Part shown: positions 1 to 7,771 of the stretch, in pieces | Layout of the letters: every line of letters starts with the position of its first letter | Numbering within the stretch: the stretch's first letter is position 1 | NCBI RefSeq assembly: GCF_004360145.1 | Contig: NZ_ML178713.1 | Coordinates: 173,089-237,088 of the forward strand | Direction of reading: 5' to 3' | DNA: 64,000 nucleotides | Source of the DNA: Aliiroseovarius marinus | GTDB lineage: Bacteria; Pseudomonadota; Alphaproteobacteria; Rhodobacterales; Rhodobacteraceae | The notes under the pieces: model-generated | Databases searched by the model: none | What the model was told of the DNA's origin: nothing | Seen by the model: the letters and a program-made list of their open reading frames with translations, nothing else | Program-made: the position numbers and the translations under genes

Positions 1-1
1 T

Positions 2-982
2 GTCGCCGAAGCGCCGGTCGAGGTGACGCCCGCACCGGAACCTGTGACCCAAGCCGCCGAAAAGCTGGTCGAGGACGCGCCGCAAGCCCCTGAAAAATCG
101 GGCCTTCTGGGCCGTATGTTCGGGCGTCGCGAAGCGCAGAAGGTTGTGCGCCGCACGGTTGACGACGACATGCTGGAAAGCCTTGAGGATCTGATGATCA
201 CGTCCGATATGGGCGTCGACACCGCGATGCGCGTGACGGCGAACATCTCGGAACGTCATTTCGGCAAGAAGCTGTCGGTGGACGAAATCAAGGCGGTGCT
301 GGCCGATGAGGTCACTCGGATTATGGAACCCGTCGCGGTCCCGCTGCCAATCTACCCCAAACGCCCGCAGGTCGTGCTGATCGTCGGCGTCAACGGCGCT
401 GGCAAAACCACGACCATCGGCAAGCTGGCCAGCCAGTTCACCGCCGCCGGCAAAAAGGTTGTGATCGCTGCGGGCGACACGTTCCGCGCCGCTGCGGTCG
501 AGCAGCTTCAGGTCTGGGGTGACCGCGCGGGCGTACCGGTTCTGACGGCGCCCGAAGGCTCGGACCCCGCGTCGCTGGCGTTCGACGCTATGACACAGGC
601 CGAGGCCGATGGCGCTGACCTGCTGATGATCGACACGGCCGGGCGTCTACAGAACCGGTCCGACCTGATGGAGGAGCTGGCCAAGATCGTTCGTGTCATC
701 AAGAAAAAGGATGAAACCGCGCCGCACAACACGCTTCTGGTTCTGGATGCGACGACAGGTCAGAACGCACTGTCTCAGGTCGGGACGTTCCAAGATCTTG
801 CCGATGTGTCGGGCCTTGTGATGACCAAGCTGGACGGCACCGCGAAAGGCGGCGTGCTTGTGGCACTGGCGGACAAGTTCGCCTTGCCCATCCATGCCAT
901 TGGCGTGGGCGAGCAGATCGACGATCTGGCCCCGTTCGACCCCGAAGAATTCGCCCGCGCGTTGATCGGCATTACGGATTGA
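2..982 (+). CDS. ftsY: Signal recognition particle receptor FtsY (5' partial)
   Basis: SRP receptor GTPase, which docks ribosome-SRP complexes at the inner membrane for co-translational insertion. The reading frame is open to the left edge, so the gene starts upstream. The GTG at 23 is only an internal codon in an acidic Ala/Pro/Glu-rich N-terminal stretch typical of FtsY A-domains. The NG domain follows: the P-loop GVNGAGKTTTIGKLA, the DTFRAAA motif, the DTAGR G3 motif and the TKLDGTAKGG G4/closing-loop motif are all present. The stop at 980-982 lies 6 nt before the next start, so it is probably co-transcribed with the EamA-type transporter. Family assignment is firm; only the N-terminus is missing. 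Confidence 0.97.
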   Translation, partial: VAEAPVEVTPAPEPVTQAAEKLVEDAPQAPEKSGLLGRMFGRREAQKVVRRTVDDDMLESLEDLMITSDMGVDTAMRVTANISERHFGKKLSVDEIKAVLADEVTRIMEPVAVPLPIYPKRPQVVLIVGVNGAGKTTTIGKLASQFTAAGKKVVIAAGDTFRAAAVEQLQVWGDRAGVPVLTAPEGSDPASLAFDAMTQAEADGADLLMIDTAGRLQNRSDLMEELAKIVRVIKKKDETAPHNTLLVLDATTGQNALSQVGTFQDLADVSGLVMTKLDGTAKGGVLVALADKFALPIHAIGVGEQIDDLAPFDPEEFARALIGITD

Positions 983-988
983 TAGGGC

Positions 989-1891
989 ATGAGCGACTGG
1001 CTCACCTCGCTTGAAGGTACGCCCGCCGGGCATGACCTTGCACTGGCGCTCGCCCTGTTCGCGGCCTTCCTGCATGCGCTCTTTGGCGCACTACAGAAAG
1101 GGCGGCATGATCCGTGGCTGTCACGTGGGGCGATTGATTTCAGCTATGGCGTGATCGCCGCCCCCTTTGCGCTGTTCGTGGTGCCCTGGCCCGAACCGCA
1201 TATGTGGCCGATCTTCGCAATCGTGTTCCTGATCCACGTGGGCTACAAGCTGGCACAGAGTTATACCTATGTGCTGGGCTCTTACACGGTGGTCTATCCG
1301 GTGGTGCGCGGCACCGGGCCGCTGTTCACTGTGATCGGCGCAGGCTTCCTGTTCGGCGAAAGTTTCACTGGGATGCAATGGGTCGGCGTCCTGACCCTTG
1401 TTGCCGGGATCTTCGCGCTGGCAGCCTATAACCTGCGCCATTGGCCGCTTGGCCGCGCGCAATTGAAACCCGCCCTTGCCATGGCGGTTCTGACCGGCGG
1501 TTTCGTGGCCGCCTATACCACCTATGACGCCTATGGCATTCGCGCGACGGCGGACCCGTTTACCTTCCTTGCGTGGTTCTTTTTTATCGACGGGTTCTTC
1601 ATGCCGGTGATTGCAGCCCTTAGATGGAAGAACATGGCCGAGCGTCCCGCGCTTGCTCCATTGATGGGGCGCGGTGTTTTGGGCGCGTTCGTGGCGTATT
1701 TCAGCTTCGGCTCAATCATGTTGGCCACAAGGCTGGGCGGCGTGGGCGAGGCGGCGGTGCTGCGTGAAACCTCGACTGTGTTCGCAGCGCTGATCGGCTG
1801 GGTCGTGCTGGGTGAAAAGGTCGGGCCGCGACGGTTGGTGATGATGGCTTTGATTGCGGCAGGGGCCGTGCTAGTCGAAATGGGCGGATGA
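989..1891 (+). CDS. EamA/DMT-family transporter
   Basis: About ten hydrophobic segments arranged as two EamA-like repeats in 300 residues, the usual size for drug/metabolite transporters of the inner membrane. The N-terminal half contains a conserved-looking YPVVRGTGPLFT segment. The C-terminal half ends with a repeat beginning near AVLRETSTVFAALIGW and continuing LGEKVGPRRLV, a frequent DMT signature before the last helix. The start ATG is 6 nt after the ftsY stop and 10 nt separate its stop from yciB, so ftsY, this gene and yciB look like one transcription unit. The substrate cannot be told from sequence. Confidence 0.9.
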   Translation: MSDWLTSLEGTPAGHDLALALALFAAFLHALFGALQKGRHDPWLSRGAIDFSYGVIAAPFALFVVPWPEPHMWPIFAIVFLIHVGYKLAQSYTYVLGSYTVVYPVVRGTGPLFTVIGAGFLFGESFTGMQWVGVLTLVAGIFALAAYNLRHWPLGRAQLKPALAMAVLTGGFVAAYTTYDAYGIRATADPFTFLAWFFFIDGFFMPVIAALRWKNMAERPALAPLMGRGVLGAFVAYFSFGSIMLATRLGGVGEAAVLRETSTVFAALIGWVVLGEKVGPRRLVMMALIAAGAVLVEMGG

Positions 1892-1901
1892 AGGAGTTCC
1901 C

Positions 1902-2504
1902 ATGACAGAGAAACAGGTAAATCCCGCCCTGCGTGGCGCGTTGGAATACGGACCCATCATCCTGTTCTTCGCCGCCTACACCTTCCTGAAGGATCAGACC
2001 TTCATGGTCGCTGGGACCGAATATTCGGGCTTTGTCGCCGTCACCGCGATGTTCATTCCGGTGTTGGTCGCGGCCACGCTGGCGATGTGGAAACTGACCG
2101 GGCACCTGTCGAAAATGCAGATCGTCACGCTGGTCTTGGTGATCGGGTTCGGCGGGCTGTCGATCTGGTTTAACGACGAACGGTTCTTCAAGATGAAGCC
2201 CACGATGATCTATCTGCTGTTTGCGGGGCTACTGGGCTTTGGCCTTTTGCGTGGCGAAAGCTACCTGGAAGCCGTGATGGACAAAGCCCTGCCGCTTGAA
2301 CGACAGGGCTGGATGTTGCTGACCAAGCGGCTGGCGGTGTTCTTCCTGCTGCTCGCCGTCGCGAACGAGGCGATCTGGCGCATGATGTCCACCGACGCTT
2401 GGGTGAACTTCAAAACCTTCGGCCTGCCCGCTGCGACCTTCGGGTTCTTCATGTCTCAAGCAGGGCTGTTCAAGCGGTTCGGGACGGACGAGGAAGCCTC
2501 CTAA
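1902..2504 (+). CDS. yciB: Inner membrane septation protein YciB/IspZ
   Basis: A 200-residue polytopic membrane protein of the YciB (IspZ, 'intracellular septation protein A') family. Diagnostic stretches are ALEYGPIILFFAAY near the N-terminus, KMKPTMIYLLFA in the middle, and RLAVFFLLLAVANEAIWR followed by WVNFKTFG near the C-terminus. The family is needed for normal cell division and envelope integrity; its biochemical role is unresolved. AAGGAG sits before the ATG (gatgaaggagttcccATG). The TAA stop is inside a palindrome shared with the stop codon of the convergent GST gene. Confidence 0.93.
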   Translation: MTEKQVNPALRGALEYGPIILFFAAYTFLKDQTFMVAGTEYSGFVAVTAMFIPVLVAATLAMWKLTGHLSKMQIVTLVLVIGFGGLSIWFNDERFFKMKPTMIYLLFAGLLGFGLLRGESYLEAVMDKALPLERQGWMLLTKRLAVFFLLLAVANEAIWRMMSTDAWVNFKTFGLPAATFGFFMSQAGLFKRFGTDEEAS

Positions 2505-2525
2505 GCCCGTCCCTTGCCGGGCTTA
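2502..2525. terminator. Shared palindrome between convergent yciB and GST genes
   Basis: TAAGCCCG at 2502-2509 pairs perfectly with CGGGCTTA at 2518-2525. The left arm contains the TAA of yciB and the right arm contains the TAA of the reverse-strand GST. The 8-bp stem could end transcription from both sides, but no U-tract follows on either strand, so the terminator call is an inference from position. Confidence 0.45.
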
Positions 2526-3224
2526 TCGCTTGAATAGAAGATCCTGCGCCTTGCGGTCATCCTGCAAGTTGCTACGCTTTTCAGCTGCCACCGCACGTCC
2601 GCGCTGAACGGCGGGGCGTGCGCCGACTTCCTCGAGCCAACGCGCCAAATGCGGTTTGTCGTCCAGATCCTGCTGCTGGCCTTCCCAAAGCGACGCCCAG
2701 CCCCAGCACGCCATGTCCGCAATGGAAAAGAAGTCCCCAGCCAGATAGCGGTTGCCCGCCAGACGGCGATCCATCACGCCATAAAGCCGTCCGACCTCGG
2801 CTCGATAGCGATCCTTCGCGTAAGGCAGATCCTGCGGCGGATCCATCGCGGGGGCGTATTTCAGGAAGTGATGCGCCTGACCGGCCATCGGCCCAAGCCC
2901 GCCCATCTGCCACATCAGCCATTCTTCGACGGCGACGCGGTCCCGCTCGCTCTCGCCATAGAACTTGCCGGTTTTGCGGGCGAGGTATTGCAGGATGGCA
3001 CCGCTTTCAAACACGGAAATGGGCGCGCCATCCGGCCCGTACGGATCAATAATGGCAGGCATGCGATTGTTCGGCGCGATTTTCAGAAACTCAGGCGCAA
3101 ACTGGTCGCCCGCGCCAATATTGATCAGCTTCAGCTCGTAGGGCAGGCCCATCTCTTCCAAGGCGATCGAGATTTTCCAGCCGTTCGGCGTCGGCCAATA
3201 GTAAAGTTCAATGGGATTGGACAT
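2523..3224 (-). CDS. Glutathione S-transferase family protein
   Basis: A 233-residue cytosolic GST-like protein. The N-terminal thioredoxin fold begins MSNPIELYYWPTPNGWKIS, with the TPNGWKI segment typical of the YghU/Ure2p-like nu subgroup. It is followed by NNRMPAIID (cis-Pro loop) and FESGAILQYLARKTG (glutathione gamma-Glu site). The C-terminal all-helical domain contains the LAGDFFSIADMACWGW motif. The ATG at 3224 is chosen because AGGAAA lies 4 nt upstream and the homologous fold starts there; the frame is open further upstream but without family similarity. Such proteins often act as disulfide-bond reductases; the substrate is unknown. It is convergent with yciB and divergent from metZ. 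Confidence 0.9.
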   Translation of the reverse strand: MSNPIELYYWPTPNGWKISIALEEMGLPYELKLINIGAGDQFAPEFLKIAPNNRMPAIIDPYGPDGAPISVFESGAILQYLARKTGKFYGESERDRVAVEEWLMWQMGGLGPMAGQAHHFLKYAPAMDPPQDLPYAKDRYRAEVGRLYGVMDRRLAGNRYLAGDFFSIADMACWGWASLWEGQQQDLDDKPHLARWLEEVGARPAVQRGRAVAAEKRSNLQDDRKAQDLLFKR

Positions 3225-3320
3225 CGTGTTTCCTTTTTGCGTCCCACTGAACATGGCAGTCGGCCCGGAAATGACAAGTATGCAGCTTTCACGATATGGC
3301 GAGCCAATCTTTCGTCGCTC

Positions 3321-3349
3321 TTGACGCCTTAGTTTACAGGCGATATGGC
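3321..3349 (+). promoter_or_regulatory. Likely promoter of the metZ riboswitch transcript
   Basis: TTGACG at 3321-3326 and TATGGC at 3344-3349 are separated by 17 nt. Transcription would start around 3356, which is exactly the 5' end of the predicted SAM-II aptamer. The -10 element is a weak match, so the call leans on spacing and position. Confidence 0.5.
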
Positions 3350-3355
3350 GATGTT

Positions 3356-3410
3356 CGAGGCGATTTGTCCACCGGATTGCGGGCCTCGTTAAACATTCCG
3401 CTAAAGAGGT
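3356..3410 (+). promoter_or_regulatory. SAM-II riboswitch aptamer (metA/metZ leader)
   Basis: Stem P1 is CGAGGC (3356-3361) paired with GCCTCG (3383-3388). The loop carries the conserved GATTT at 3362-3366 and ATTGC at 3376-3380. After the stem come GTTAAAC and the diagnostic GCTAAAGAGG at 3400-3409, which forms the H-type pseudoknot with the loop. This order and spacing match the SAM-II class, found mainly in alphaproteobacteria ahead of methionine genes. The downstream gene is metZ, as expected. S-adenosylmethionine binding should reduce metZ expression. Confidence 0.85.
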
Positions 3411-3440
3411 CAGGGTAGGCGCGACATCCCGTGCCGCAAT

Positions 3441-3472
3441 CCCCCGACGCTCGCAGCGGTGGGGGTTTTTTT
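3441..3472 (+). terminator. Intrinsic terminator in the metZ leader
   Basis: CCCCC (3441-3445) pairs with GGGGG (3461-3465), and CGCT (3448-3451) with AGCG (3455-3458), followed by seven T residues at 3466-3472. It lies between the SAM-II aptamer and the metZ start. GTCAGGG just 3' of the aptamer can pair imperfectly with CCCCGAC of the left arm, giving a possible antiterminator (inference). Confidence 0.8.
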
Positions 3473-3490
3473 GTGCGAAAGGAACGCGCG

Positions 3491-4669
3491 GTGACAAAAT
3501 GGGGTAAACGGACCGAGGCCGTACACGGAGGCGTACGCCGCAGCCAGTATAACGAGCTGTCCGAGGCCATGTTCATGACGCAGGCCTTCGTCTATCCGAC
3601 GGCAGAAGCTGCCGAGCAGCGCTTTATCGAAAGCGGCCCGGACGAGTTCATCTATGCGCGTTACGGCAACCCCACCAACCGCATGTTCGAAGACCGCATT
3701 GCGGCGCTGGAAGGCACGGAAGACGCGTTTGCCTGTGCCTCGGGCATGGCGGCGGTGAATGGTGCGTTGATGGCGCTGACGCAGGCGGGCGACCACGTCG
3801 TATCCTCGCGCGCGCTGTTTGGGTCGTGCCTCTATGTGCTGGAAGATATTCTGGGCCGGTTCGGTGTCGAAATCACGCTGGTCGATGGCACCGACAACCA
3901 AGCGTGGGAGGATGCAATCCGCCCCGATACCAAACTGGTGTTTCTGGAAACCATCTCGAACCCGACGCTGGAAGTGATTGACTTGGCGCATGTGGTGAAG
4001 GTTGCGCATGCCAATGGTGCACTGGTTGTGGCAGATAACGCGATGCCGACGCCCGTGTTTTCCTATGCGTCCAAGCTGGGCGCCGATCTTGTGGTCTATT
4101 CGACGACCAAACATGTAGATGGCCAAGGCCGGATGCTGGGCGGCGCGATCTGCGGCTCGCGCGAGCTGATCCGCGGCCCGATCGAGACCTATGTCAAACA
4201 CACCGGCGGGGCGATCAACCCCTTTGCGGCATGGACCCATCTGAAAGCGCTGGAGACGCTGGACCTGCGTGTGCGGGCACAGGCGGACGGCGCGCTGAAA
4301 GTGGCGGATGCGCTGCAGGGCCATCCCAAGCTGTCGCGTATCAGCTATCCGACCCACCCGTCGCACCCGCAATATGACATTGCGATCCAACAAGCGCCCT
4401 CGGGCGGGACGGTACTGGCGATCGAGGTGGACGGCGGCAAGGACGCCTGCTTCCGCTTCCTGAACGCGCTTGAGATCTTCACGATTTCGAACAACTTCGC
4501 AGATGCGAAATCCATCGCGACCCACCCGGCCACCACAACACACCAACGCCTGCCGCAAGAGCAGAAAGATACGCTGGGCATTTCGGATGGTTTGGTGCGC
4601 CTGTCGATTGGGCTTGAGGACGTCGATGATCTGATCACCGATCTTCTGAACGGCTTGGACGCGGCCTGA
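3491..4669 (+). CDS. metZ: O-succinylhomoserine sulfhydrylase MetZ
   Basis: PLP enzyme of the Cys/Met metabolism family that makes homocysteine from O-succinylhomoserine and sulfide (methionine biosynthesis, cytosol). Visible motifs: the substrate loop YARYGNPTNRMFE, the cofactor-binding CASGMAAVNGAL, DNAMPTPV, and the PLP lysine in YSTTKHVDGQGR. The GTG at 3491 is chosen over the in-frame GTG at 3431 because AAGGA lies about 6 nt upstream and the family begins near TKWGKRTEAVHGG; from 3431 the coding region would run through the leader terminator. The product is 392 residues, the family's normal length. Regulation is most likely through the SAM-II riboswitch and terminator just upstream. Confidence 0.94.
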   Translation: MTKWGKRTEAVHGGVRRSQYNELSEAMFMTQAFVYPTAEAAEQRFIESGPDEFIYARYGNPTNRMFEDRIAALEGTEDAFACASGMAAVNGALMALTQAGDHVVSSRALFGSCLYVLEDILGRFGVEITLVDGTDNQAWEDAIRPDTKLVFLETISNPTLEVIDLAHVVKVAHANGALVVADNAMPTPVFSYASKLGADLVVYSTTKHVDGQGRMLGGAICGSRELIRGPIETYVKHTGGAINPFAAWTHLKALETLDLRVRAQADGALKVADALQGHPKLSRISYPTHPSHPQYDIAIQQAPSGGTVLAIEVDGGKDACFRFLNALEIFTISNNFADAKSIATHPATTTHQRLPQEQKDTLGISDGLVRLSIGLEDVDDLITDLLNGLDAA

Positions 4670-4705
4670 TCTGTCGCATTTCGTCCATCGCGTTTGGCGT
4701 TTATG

Positions 4706-4723
4706 TGTCAAATGCATATGATA
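4706..4723 (+). promoter_or_regulatory. Imperfect palindrome upstream of folE2
   Basis: TGTCAAATGCATATGATA is an 18-bp near-palindrome centred on ATGCAT with two mismatched base pairs. It lies about 32 nt before the chosen folE2 start. FolE2 is a metal-flexible GTP cyclohydrolase that is a known Zur target in several bacteria, so a Zur-type operator is a possibility; this is inference, not a consensus match. Confidence 0.3.
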
Positions 4724-4754
4724 TAGACGTGCGATGGCAGGATGGGGGTTCGCG

Positions 4755-5861
4755 ATGAACCAGATGAAGCGCAAGAGCGGGGACGCGGTGGATACCGCGC
4801 AGGCGCAGGATGCCCTTGAGGTCCTGCGCAACTGGGCTGCGAAAGCGGACCCGGTTGAGGTTGCTGCGCTGGACCCGGCGATTGCGCGGCTTCTGCCCTC
4901 GGCCGAGCTTCCGAATTACCCCGAACTCAGCCGCACCTACCCGGACGATTTCACCCCGGATGCGGATTACAAGGCGTCGATGCCCGATTTGCAAAACGGT
5001 CCGGCCAGCCTTATCCAAGGTGCCAAACGGCATATTCAGCATGTGGGGATTTCCAATTTCCGCCTGCCGATCCGTTATCACACTCGCGATGGATCGGACG
5101 TGACGCTGGAAACCTCGGTCACTGGGACGGTCAGCCTTGAAGCTGGCAAGAAGGGCATCAACATGTCGCGCATCATGCGCAGCTTCTATGGCCACGCCGA
5201 GAAGACCTTCAGCTTTGATGTGATCGAAGCGGCGCTGGACGACTATAAAACCGATCTGGAAAGCTTGGACGCCCGGATCGAGATGCGGTTTTCCTATCCG
5301 GCACGGGTGGAAAGCCTGCGGTCGGGCCTGTCCGGCTATCAGTACTACGACATCGCGCTAGAGCTGGTCGAACATCGCGGGAAACGTCGCAAGTTCCTGC
5401 ATCTGGACTATGTCTATAGCTCGACCTGCCCCTGTTCGCTGGAACTATCTGAACACGCCCGCCAGATGCGCGGGCAGTTGGCCACACCGCATTCGCAGCG
5501 CTCGGTCGCGCGGATTTCGGTCGAGAAGATCCACCAGCCCACGGGCACCTTGTGGTTCGAGGACCTGATTGACCTGTGCCGCGTGGCGGTGCCGACGGAA
5601 ACGCAGGTGATGGTCAAACGCGAAGACGAACAGGCCTTTGCCGAGCTGAACGCCGCAAACCCGATCTTCGTTGAAGACGCTGCGCGCCTGTTCTGCGAGC
5701 AGCTTCAGCAAGACGACCGGATCGGAGATTTCCGCATCGTTGCCAGCCATCAGGAAAGCCTGCACAGCCACGACGCTGTGTCGATCCTGATCGAAGGCGA
5801 CACGTTCGAGGCTGAAAGCCTGGACCCCAAGCTGTTCTCGACCCTGTTCCACGTCGGCTGA
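4755..5861 (+). CDS. folE2: GTP cyclohydrolase FolE2 (type IB)
   Basis: Converts GTP to 7,8-dihydroneopterin triphosphate, the first step of folate (and queuosine) synthesis. It belongs to the FolE2/MptA family, unrelated in sequence to FolE. The catalytic-cysteine segment SSTCPCSLELSEHA and the following PHSQRS match the family. VTVSLEAGKKGINMSR-type and FEDLIDLCR segments are also typical. ATG 4755 is preferred over ATG 4734 because GGGGG lies 6 nt upstream, giving 368 residues; the earlier ATG has no ribosome site. FolB and FolP of the same pathway are at 17-19 kb in this window. Confidence 0.93.
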   Translation: MNQMKRKSGDAVDTAQAQDALEVLRNWAAKADPVEVAALDPAIARLLPSAELPNYPELSRTYPDDFTPDADYKASMPDLQNGPASLIQGAKRHIQHVGISNFRLPIRYHTRDGSDVTLETSVTGTVSLEAGKKGINMSRIMRSFYGHAEKTFSFDVIEAALDDYKTDLESLDARIEMRFSYPARVESLRSGLSGYQYYDIALELVEHRGKRRKFLHLDYVYSSTCPCSLELSEHARQMRGQLATPHSQRSVARISVEKIHQPTGTLWFEDLIDLCRVAVPTETQVMVKREDEQAFAELNAANPIFVEDAARLFCEQLQQDDRIGDFRIVASHQESLHSHDAVSILIEGDTFEAESLDPKLFSTLFHVG

Positions 5862-5935
5862 CTGTTAGCGCATAGCAGGATTGCAGATTTAGCAATGGTT
5901 GCGTCACCACTGCTGACCTAACCTGATGTCAGGGA

Positions 5936-5965
5936 GGAAACCAACGGCTTTGACAAGAGGTTTCC
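5936..5965 (+). promoter_or_regulatory. Start-proximal hairpin before the DUF1127 gene
   Basis: GGAAACC (5936-5942) and GGTTTCC (5959-5965) form a perfect 7-bp stem with a 16-nt loop ending one base before the ATG at 5967. The likely ribosome site AGAGG (5956-5960) overlaps the right arm. Such a layout could occlude the start; function is inferred only. Confidence 0.45.
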
Positions 5966-5966
5966 A

Positions 5967-6194
5967 ATGGCTACGCAAACAACAAATCTCCACATACCAG
6001 CATTTTCGCTGTTCGCACCTGTCCGCGCCTTTTTTGCAGCAATCGGCCGTGGCTTGGTCGTCGCTGCTGAAAATTCGTCGCGCATGAAGCGGATTGAAGC
6101 TTTTAACGCGATGACGGACGAACAACTGGCCGAACGCGGCCTGAAACGCGACGAGATTGTGCGCCACGTTTTCCAGGATTTGATGTACGTCTAA
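5967..6194 (+). CDS. DUF1127 domain protein
   Basis: A 75-residue protein. The C-terminal part has the DUF1127 pattern: basic residues around RMKRIEAFNAMTDEQLAERGLKRDEI, ending in a short hydrophobic-acidic tail. Short DUF1127 proteins in alphaproteobacteria such as Rhodobacter are stress-induced, and one (CcaF1) binds RNA and affects RNA turnover; this one has an N-terminal extension of about 30 mostly hydrophobic residues. It is a single gene with its own hairpin leader. Exact role unknown. Confidence 0.85.
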   Translation: MATQTTNLHIPAFSLFAPVRAFFAAIGRGLVVAAENSSRMKRIEAFNAMTDEQLAERGLKRDEIVRHVFQDLMYV

Positions 6195-6252
6195 GCAAAG
6201 ACGGCACTGACGGTGCTTGACACTATGGGCGTAGGGGGCCAACCCTGCGCTC

Positions 6253-7701
6253 ATGTTGGATCTGCGACCTGTCATCTATGTTATCGGGCTTCTTGTCGCC
6301 GTTCTGGGCGCGACGATGCTGATCCCGGTCGTGATCGACTTGGCGGACAACAACCCCGATTGGCAGGTGTTTTTACAAAGCGCCGTCGTGACGATGCTGA
6401 TCGGCGGGTCGATGGCTCTGTCCACTGCGAATGGTGTGGGCAAAGGCCTGACGATCCAACAAACCTTCCTTCTGACCACCGGTGTTTGGGTGGCGTTGCC
6501 GATCTTTGGCGCACTCCCCTTCGCACTGGGCGAACTGGACGCCCGCCCCGTGGACGCGTTTTTCGAGGCGATGTCCGGCCTGACCACCACCGGATCAACC
6601 GTGTTGTCCGGGCTGGATGACCTGCCCAAGGGACTTTTGTTCTGGCGCGGGCTTCTACAGTGGTTCGGCGGCATCGGCATCATTGTTGTGGCGATGGTGT
6701 TCCTGCCCGAACTGCGCGTCGGCGGCATGCAGATCTTCCGGTCCGAGGGCTTTGACACCTTCGGCAAGATCCTGCCCCGCGCGACCGAGATTTCCTCGCG
6801 TATCTCGGTGATCTACTTCACCCTAACCGCGCTGTGCGCACTGGCCTATTTCGCGCTGGGGATGAGCTTTTTCGACGCTGTCACCCACGCGATGACCACC
6901 ATCGCAACGGGGGGCTATGCCAACTATGACGCCTCATTCGGGGCGTTCGGGGCGGGGCCGGAATATGCGGCCGTGGTGTTCATGCTGCTGGCCGCGTTGC
7001 CCTTCGTGCGCTACGTGCAGATCCTGCAAGGCACCGCGCGTCCGCTGTTGCATGACCCGCAGGTGCGCGGCTTCTTCATGACGCTGGTTGTGATCGTCGC
7101 CATCATGGTGCTGTGGCGCTGGCTGGCAGATGGGCAGCTAAGCGAGCAGTCCCTGCGCAAAACGCTGTTCAACCTGACCTCGATCCTGACGGGGACAGGC
7201 TATGCGTCGCAGGACTATATGCTTTGGGGCGGTTTCCCGGTGGTCGTGTTCTTCTTCGTGGGCCTGATTGGCGGCTGTGCTGGCTCGACCGCGTGTTCGA
7301 TCAAAATCTTCCGCTATCAGCTGCTGCTCTCGTCAATCAAGGCGCAGATCCAATCGATCCACTTGCCACACGGGATATTCACCCCCCGCTTTGGCGGACG
7401 CCGCGTGGACGAAGAAGTCCTGTCCTCGGTCATGGGGTTCTTCGTGTTCTTCGTCGTCACCTTGGGCGTGACGGCAGTTGCGCTGGGGCTGACGGGCTTG
7501 GACTTTACCACCTCGATGTCCGGCGCAGCGGCGGCTTTGGCCAATATTGGTCCCGGCTTGGGGGATCAGATCGGGCCAGCGGGCAACTTTGCGGGGCTGA
7601 ACGATACCGCCAAATGGATCCTGATCGCTGCCATGCTGGTCGGCCGGTTGGAGCTTCTGGCCGTCTTCGTCCTGTTCACCGTGACCTTCTGGCGGGGCTA
7701 A
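6253..7701 (+). CDS. trkH: Trk/Ktr-type potassium transporter TrkH
   Basis: 482-residue inner-membrane K+ channel subunit of the TrkH family, which works with a TrkA-type regulator. The four pore segments are visible: FEAMSGLTTTGSTVL (first filter TTGST), THAMTTIATGGYANYD, LTSILTGTGYASQDY, and MSGAAAALANIGPGLG. A loop rich in basic residues (FGGRRVDEEV) precedes the last pair of helices, as in TrkH. The ATG at 6253 has AGGGGG about 14 nt upstream, a loose spacing. No trkA lies within the window. A strong terminator follows. Confidence 0.94.
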   Translation: MLDLRPVIYVIGLLVAVLGATMLIPVVIDLADNNPDWQVFLQSAVVTMLIGGSMALSTANGVGKGLTIQQTFLLTTGVWVALPIFGALPFALGELDARPVDAFFEAMSGLTTTGSTVLSGLDDLPKGLLFWRGLLQWFGGIGIIVVAMVFLPELRVGGMQIFRSEGFDTFGKILPRATEISSRISVIYFTLTALCALAYFALGMSFFDAVTHAMTTIATGGYANYDASFGAFGAGPEYAAVVFMLLAALPFVRYVQILQGTARPLLHDPQVRGFFMTLVVIVAIMVLWRWLADGQLSEQSLRKTLFNLTSILTGTGYASQDYMLWGGFPVVVFFFVGLIGGCAGSTACSIKIFRYQLLLSSIKAQIQSIHLPHGIFTPRFGGRRVDEEVLSSVMGFFVFFVVTLGVTAVALGLTGLDFTTSMSGAAAALANIGPGLGDQIGPAGNFAGLNDTAKWILIAAMLVGRLELLAVFVLFTVTFWRG

Positions 7702-7718
7702 AGTGCCCCGAACCAACA

Positions 7719-7753
7719 AAAAAGGCCCGAAGCGATCTGCCCGGGCCTTTTTG
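7719..7753. terminator. Bidirectional intrinsic terminator
   Basis: AAAAAGGCCCG (7720-7730) pairs with CGGGCCTTTTT (7742-7752). The A/T flanks give a U-tract on both strands, serving trkH on the + strand and the SPOR-domain gene on the - strand. Confidence 0.88.
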
Positions 7754-7771
7754 ATTTCTATGCGCTGAGGA

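Noticed and set aside
3410-4831. A 473-codon open frame antisense to metZ
   Set aside because: Runs across the metZ leader and riboswitch with no ribosome site or domain; shadow frame.
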